This document shows positions 60,111 through 64,000 of a stretch of DNA of 64,000 nt, piece by piece (position 1 is the first letter of the stretch; each line of letters starts with the position of its first letter). The stretch covers positions 3,534,001 to 3,598,000 of the forward strand of contig OZ245783.1 of NCBI GenBank assembly GCA_965227875.1. Direction: 5' to 3'. Made by a program: the position numbers and the translations under genes. Source of the DNA: G965227875 sp965227875 (GTDB lineage Bacteria > Pseudomonadota > Alphaproteobacteria > Rhizobiales > JAJFHC01). Below the pieces are notes generated by a model. The model had not been told where the DNA came from. It did no database searches and was given only the letters and a program-made list of their open reading frames with translations.

Positions 60111-62312
60111 ATGAGCATAGAAGGCGAGTCCACGAAACCGGCTTCCGGCGCGGCCAACGGGACGCTGGCGTTCCGTGACCGGCTGGTTGCGCAGACCGTC
60201 CGGATTCGCGAACGCGCGACCGCCAACCGGTTGCCGACACGCGAGGCGGACGAGGCCGGGCGCAAGGCCGGCGGGGACTTCGAACACAGGATCGTGGTCC
60301 GCGCCCACGCGATCGACGAGAGCGGCGATATTGTCCGTGCGGTCGATCGCGCGGGCAGGCTGGTCGTTCTCGCCGCGGTTGTTCTTTGCCTCCTGGCCGC
60401 GCTGGCGGGCGGGGCGGCGGCAAGGGCCGCGCTGTCGCCGGACCCACAGGGGCAGGTGAACGTGTTCGCACTTCTGTTCGGCCTGCTCGCCATCAACCTT
60501 CTCGCGCTCGCAGGCTGGGTGCTCAGTCTCGCGGTCAGGAGCGACCTTCCCGGGATTCTCGGTGGCGCGACGCGCTACCTCGCGGGCCGGTTCGCATACC
60601 TGGGCGGCGGCGATCCCGAGACGCGCGCGGCGTTCGCCGCGATCCTGGCGACGGTCATGCGCGGCCGGGCAGGGCGCTGGACGCTCGGTACGGCGACAAA
60701 CGGCATCTGGTTCTCCTTCCTTCTGGCCGCGACGGTCGTCCTGCTCTTCGAGTTCAGCACGAAAAGTTTCGTTTTCGTCTGGGAGACCACCATCCTGTCG
60801 GCAGACGTCTATTCGGGCCTCACGCTGGCGATCGCCTGGCTGCCGTCTCTCGTCGGCTTTCCGGTACCCGATGGGGCGGCGGTGGCGGCAAGCGAGGCGG
60901 GTGCCGCGGCCTCCGGTGCAGCGGCGCACCGGGACGAATGGGCGGGCCTCGTCATCGGCAGCCTGGCGCTCTACGGCCTCCTGCCGCGCGCGTTGCTGGC
61001 CGGCCTGTGTTTCATGATGCTGGGCTCCTTTCGCCGGGACTATCGGCTCGATACGACCGAGCCGGGGTTTGCGGAACTCAAGCCCGTGCTCGCGCCGGCG
61101 GTCGGGCCGGCACGGTATGCCGATGCCCATGGCGACGATGTGCACGAAGTCAATCGACCGGGACGTGGCCGATACGCGCCGCCGGTCGACGCCGACCCCG
61201 CGGGACCGCTCGCCATTATCGGCCTGGAAGTCGCCGAACCGGCATCGGGCTGGCCACCGAAGACGGGAGCGGCCGCCATCCTCGATCTGGGCCGTGTGGA
61301 CGGCAGGTCGCAACTGCGCGCCGCGGTCGAACGGCTGCGCACGAGCAAGCCGGCGCCAAGCGGCCTCCTGATCGTCTGTTCGCTTGTGATCACGCCAGAC
61401 CGGGGGCTTCGCTCGCAAATCGAGGCGCTTGTGTCGGCCACCCGGGCGCCGGTCACCATCGTCCTGACGGGCGGAAGCGCCTTGCGGGATCGGGTCACGT
61501 CGGCCGACGCCACCACGCGCGTCTCCGACTGGCGCGCACTCGCCGGGGAGTTCGTGTCCGGGCACGACAATCTGAGAGAGGTGGATCTCGATCGGCTGAC
61601 AGATGTTTCGAGAATGAAGCTCTCCGCGATCGGCGGGACGGACCCGGAAGGGGACCGGCCGGGCGGGCGTCTGCCGAGAGCCTTCGGCATGATCGAAGCG
61701 CAATACGCAAACCTGCGCCGTGCCGATGCTTCCGGTCGCGACGAGACAGGCGCGGAACTGCATCGGGATATCGCCAGGCTGTACAGCGGCGATGCCGACG
61801 GGTTCCTCGCCGGTGACTGGTCGGGCCTCGCCGGCAAGAACCTGGTGCCCCGGCTGCAGGCGGGCGCCGAGCTCTTCACCGACGTCTTGCCGGGCAGGCT
61901 CGTCGCAAACCGGAAATGGCTCATGGCGGGCGCGCTCGCCGGAGCGATGGGGTGCATCGCTGCCGCCACGGTCGCAAGTCCCGTGGCCATCGCCGCGCTT
62001 CCGTTGTGGTCGGGATCGGGGGCGGCCGTGGCTGCCGTCCTGTCGTCGATGGCGGGAACGTCGGACCCGGCGCCGGAACAACACGCCGAGGGCGATTCAC
62101 AGCACGCCGCCGACACGATCCGCGCAGCCGCACTTTTCGCGCTGGTGCTTGATGCACAGGAACTGGACGAGATGTCGATCACCCGCGTCATCGATGATGC
62201 GATCGGCGAGGATGACACGATGGATCTCGACTCCGCCGAGGCTGTCCGGGAATGGCTGGACCGCGTGCAGACCAGGTACGCCACGGCATTTGCGAGGGAG
62301 CGCAACCGGTGA
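60111..62312 (+). CDS. DUF2868-like multi-spanning membrane protein
   Basis: A 733-residue protein I recognise as DUF2868-type. Four hydrophobic segments are in the N-terminal half (about residues 85-105, 120-145, 200-220, 285-310), after a hydrophilic N-terminus with READEAGRKAGGDFEHRIVVRAHAID. The soluble central region (about 365-595) includes AIIGLEVAEPASGWPPKTGA. Another hydrophobic stretch lies near 600-625 (WLMAGALAGAMGCIAAAT). ATG 60111 is chosen over ATG 60087. It is translationally coupled to the GTPase gene, a pairing known in Pseudomonas. Function unknown. Confidence 0.78.
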   Translation: MSIEGESTKPASGAANGTLAFRDRLVAQTVRIRERATANRLPTREADEAGRKAGGDFEHRIVVRAHAIDESGDIVRAVDRAGRLVVLAAVVLCLLAALAGGAAARAALSPDPQGQVNVFALLFGLLAINLLALAGWVLSLAVRSDLPGILGGATRYLAGRFAYLGGGDPETRAAFAAILATVMRGRAGRWTLGTATNGIWFSFLLAATVVLLFEFSTKSFVFVWETTILSADVYSGLTLAIAWLPSLVGFPVPDGAAVAASEAGAAASGAAAHRDEWAGLVIGSLALYGLLPRALLAGLCFMMLGSFRRDYRLDTTEPGFAELKPVLAPAVGPARYADAHGDDVHEVNRPGRGRYAPPVDADPAGPLAIIGLEVAEPASGWPPKTGAAAILDLGRVDGRSQLRAAVERLRTSKPAPSGLLIVCSLVITPDRGLRSQIEALVSATRAPVTIVLTGGSALRDRVTSADATTRVSDWRALAGEFVSGHDNLREVDLDRLTDVSRMKLSAIGGTDPEGDRPGGRLPRAFGMIEAQYANLRRADASGRDETGAELHRDIARLYSGDADGFLAGDWSGLAGKNLVPRLQAGAELFTDVLPGRLVANRKWLMAGALAGAMGCIAAATVASPVAIAALPLWSGSGAAVAAVLSSMAGTSDPAPEQHAEGDSQHAADTIRAAALFALVLDAQELDEMSITRVIDDAIGEDDTMDLDSAEAVREWLDRVQTRYATAFARERNR

Positions 62313-63742
62313 CCACGCAAACAGTGCTCCGGATCGCCGTCGTCGGCCACACCAATACGGGCAAGACGTCGCTGTTGCGCACCCTGCTGCGCGACACCGG
62401 TTTCGGCGAGGTGTCCAATCGCCCCGCGACCACCCGGCGTGTCGAGTGCGCACCGGTCACGGTTGACGGGGAGATCATCGCGGAGCTTTACGATACGCCG
62501 GGCCTTGAGGATTCCATCGGCCTGCTCGAGCTTCTCGAACGCATGCGTGGCAATCTCGGGCTCGACTGGACCGATACCATCAGGCGTTTCGTCCAGAGCG
62601 ACGAGGCCGACGGAGCATTCGCCCAGGAAGCACGTACGCTGTCCCAGATCCTGCAGAGCGACATGGGGCTCTACGTCATCGATGCCCGCGACGAGGTGCT
62701 CGGCAAACATCGCGACGAACTGGAAATTCTCGGACGCACGGCGATCCCGGTCGTGCCGGTGCTCAACTTCACCTCGTCGCCGCAGGCCAGGGTTGACCAC
62801 TGGCGCGAACAGCTTGCGCGCGTGAACATGCACGCCGTCGTGGAGTTCGACACGGTCGTGCTCGATTTCGAGAGCGAACAGCGACTTTATGAGTCGCTCA
62901 AGGCGCTGGCCGGACGGTTCCGGCCCACCATCGAGCGCCTTGTGCAGCATGTGATCACCTATCGCGACACGCTACTGAAATCATCCTCCAAACTTCTGGC
63001 CGACATGCTCATAGACGCGGCCGCCCATGTGGAACTCGCGCCGGCGGACGATGACGAACGCCGCGAGGCCGCGATGGAGGAAATGAAGGTCGCTGTCCGC
63101 GCGCGCGAGCAGAGGTTCGTGGAAGACATCCTCGGGCTTCACCGGTTCTCGCAGGCCGATCTCGAACATGTCGATCTGCCGATCCGGGACGGGGAGTGGG
63201 GACACGACCTGTTCAGCCCGGAAGCGCTTCGCCAGTTCGGCCTGAGGACAGGCTCGGCGGCAGCGGCCGGCGCGGCGGCAGGGCTTGCCCTCGATGTTCT
63301 CTCCGCGGGGCTCTCGCTGGGCGTCGGTACGGCGACGGGCGCGGCGGTCGGCGCCCTGTTCGGCGCCGTGCGCGACAAGGGGCGGGAAATCACCGCGCGT
63401 CTCAGCGGCCAGACCGAACTGCGGGTCGGCGAGACGACACTCGGTCTTCTGGCGGTCCGGAATCTGCAGCTCATCGAGTCGCTGTTCCGTCGCGGACACG
63501 CGAGCAGCGCCCCCCACAGGCGCCGGGACAACAGCGGCGACCGCGAGGACCTGAAGGTCTGGGCCGCGATCCGGCCGGAACTGCTCAAGGCCCGCGCCCA
63601 TCCGGCATGGTCCAGGCTGCGCGGCGGGGCCACCGGCATCTCCGCTGAAGCGGGCAGGCGGGCCCTGCGTGATCTGGTCGCCGACGGCCTCGTCGACCGG
63701 CTGTCCGATGCCCTGGGTCGCTCCGGTGCCGAAAACGGTTAG
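62309..63742 (+). CDS. DUF3482-like GTPase with glycine-zipper membrane segment
   Basis: A 477-residue P-loop GTPase. G1 is GHTNTGKT at residues 13-20, the switch II DTPGLED is near residue 61, and the G4 position reads VLNFTSSP, where NKxD is expected. A C-terminal hydrophobic segment with many Gly/Ala (from about residue 312, ending near FGAV) looks like a glycine zipper for membrane insertion. GTG 62309 overlaps the stop of the DUF2868-like gene by four bases. The pair probably works together at the inner membrane. Confidence 0.82.
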   Translation: MTTQTVLRIAVVGHTNTGKTSLLRTLLRDTGFGEVSNRPATTRRVECAPVTVDGEIIAELYDTPGLEDSIGLLELLERMRGNLGLDWTDTIRRFVQSDEADGAFAQEARTLSQILQSDMGLYVIDARDEVLGKHRDELEILGRTAIPVVPVLNFTSSPQARVDHWREQLARVNMHAVVEFDTVVLDFESEQRLYESLKALAGRFRPTIERLVQHVITYRDTLLKSSSKLLADMLIDAAAHVELAPADDDERREAAMEEMKVAVRAREQRFVEDILGLHRFSQADLEHVDLPIRDGEWGHDLFSPEALRQFGLRTGSAAAAGAAAGLALDVLSAGLSLGVGTATGAAVGALFGAVRDKGREITARLSGQTELRVGETTLGLLAVRNLQLIESLFRRGHASSAPHRRRDNSGDREDLKVWAAIRPELLKARAHPAWSRLRGGATGISAEAGRRALRDLVADGLVDRLSDALGRSGAENG

Positions 63743-63826
63743 GCCCTTGCGCCGTTCTCGACAAACCGGGCCCGGACGCCTATCCCTTTCACCGGTCGAA
63801 CGCGGCCCGGAGTGGAGGTGAAGGAC

Positions 63827-64000
63827 GTGCTGAAGGCGAGGCAGAGAATTCGGATCGAATGGGCGCACTGCGACCCCGCGAAGATTATCTTCAATCCGCA
63901 CTACTACATCTGGATGGACCAGGGGACCCACCGGCTGCTCGAGGCCGCCGGTTTCGCGTTCGCCGAGGCCGTGAGGACGACACCCTTCCGGGGCTGCGTC
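63827..64000 (+). CDS. 4-Hydroxybenzoyl-CoA thioesterase family protein (partial)
   Basis: The first 58 codons of a hot-dog-fold thioesterase; the rest lies outside the window. The family motif RIEWAHCDPAKIIFNPHYYIW contains the catalytic Asp (HCDPA, residue 16). GTG 63827 is preceded by GGAGG at an eight-base distance; in-frame GTGs at 63812 and 63818 are worse. Members cleave acyl- or aryl-CoA. It is 84 bp downstream of the GTPase gene. Confidence 0.85.
   Translation, partial: MLKARQRIRIEWAHCDPAKIIFNPHYYIWMDQGTHRLLEAAGFAFAEAVRTTPFRGCV

Overview
The window looks like chromosomal DNA from a high-GC alphaproteobacterium, probably of the Rhizobiales/Hyphomicrobiales type. The pointers are an Irr-like iron control element, a short phosphatidylserine decarboxylase next to pssA, an Atm1-type exporter, a rhizobial-type FosX, TRAP and form II CoxL-like genes, and frequent GTG/TTG starts. 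This placement is inference from gene content; there is no rRNA marker. I found no rRNA, tRNA, IS element, prophage or CRISPR array.

Layout. 1-4356: an IlvD/Edd sugar-acid dehydratase (cut by the window edge) divergent from a TRAP transporter (dctP-dctQ-dctM) with a GntR/FCD regulator, a probable sugar-acid uptake and catabolism module. 4385-7410: a dicluster ferredoxin divergent from a fatty acid desaturase, then an MFS permease. 7611-12838: cysS-cimA-aspartate dehydrogenase, then LOG and ArsR genes on the minus strand. 13030-21033: a very large low-complexity LysM protein, an Atm1-type ABC exporter, psd and pssA, and a secreted trypsin-like protease with a peptidoglycan-binding domain; this is an envelope and phospholipid block. 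21041-24994: an orphan form II CoxL-like oxidoreductase subunit divergent from an enoyl-CoA hydratase and a TetR gene, with a 17-bp palindrome in the shared promoter.

25366-27425: a histidine-kinase-like protein that has lost its phosphoacceptor His and most ATP-binding residues, a stand-alone receiver, and a LysM lipoprotein. 27489-36348: an Old Yellow Enzyme, a GGDEF/EAL protein, infA with a structured leader, peroxiredoxin/TetR, a PEP-mutase-family enzyme, a thioredoxin-like protein, an ICMT-like methyltransferase, FosX and a homocysteine methyltransferase. 36404-39018: an ATP-dependent DNA ligase with its MBL exonuclease. 39142-45998: a methyltransferase, an iron-binding protein behind two Irr-like boxes, a ureohydrolase, an NAPE-PLD-like hydrolase, LysE, a hydroxyacid dehydrogenase, uraH and a GNAT. 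46015-50904: a padR-adaptor-RND efflux operon with two matching 8-3-8 palindromes in its promoter region.

51100-59884: a VOC protein, a class III nucleotide cyclase, a sugar-transfer-type ATP-grasp protein, LysR and MFS, a small membrane protein, a betA-like GMC oxidoreductase with a perfect 13-bp-arm palindrome upstream, and a SAM methyltransferase. 60111-63742: a translationally coupled pair of a multi-spanning DUF2868-like membrane protein and a DUF3482-like GTPase with a glycine-zipper membrane segment. The window ends inside a 4HBT-family thioesterase.

The best candidates for undescribed biology are the kinase-dead HK/receiver/LysM-lipoprotein cluster, the membrane protein/GTPase pair, and the giant LysM protein coupled to the Atm1-type exporter.
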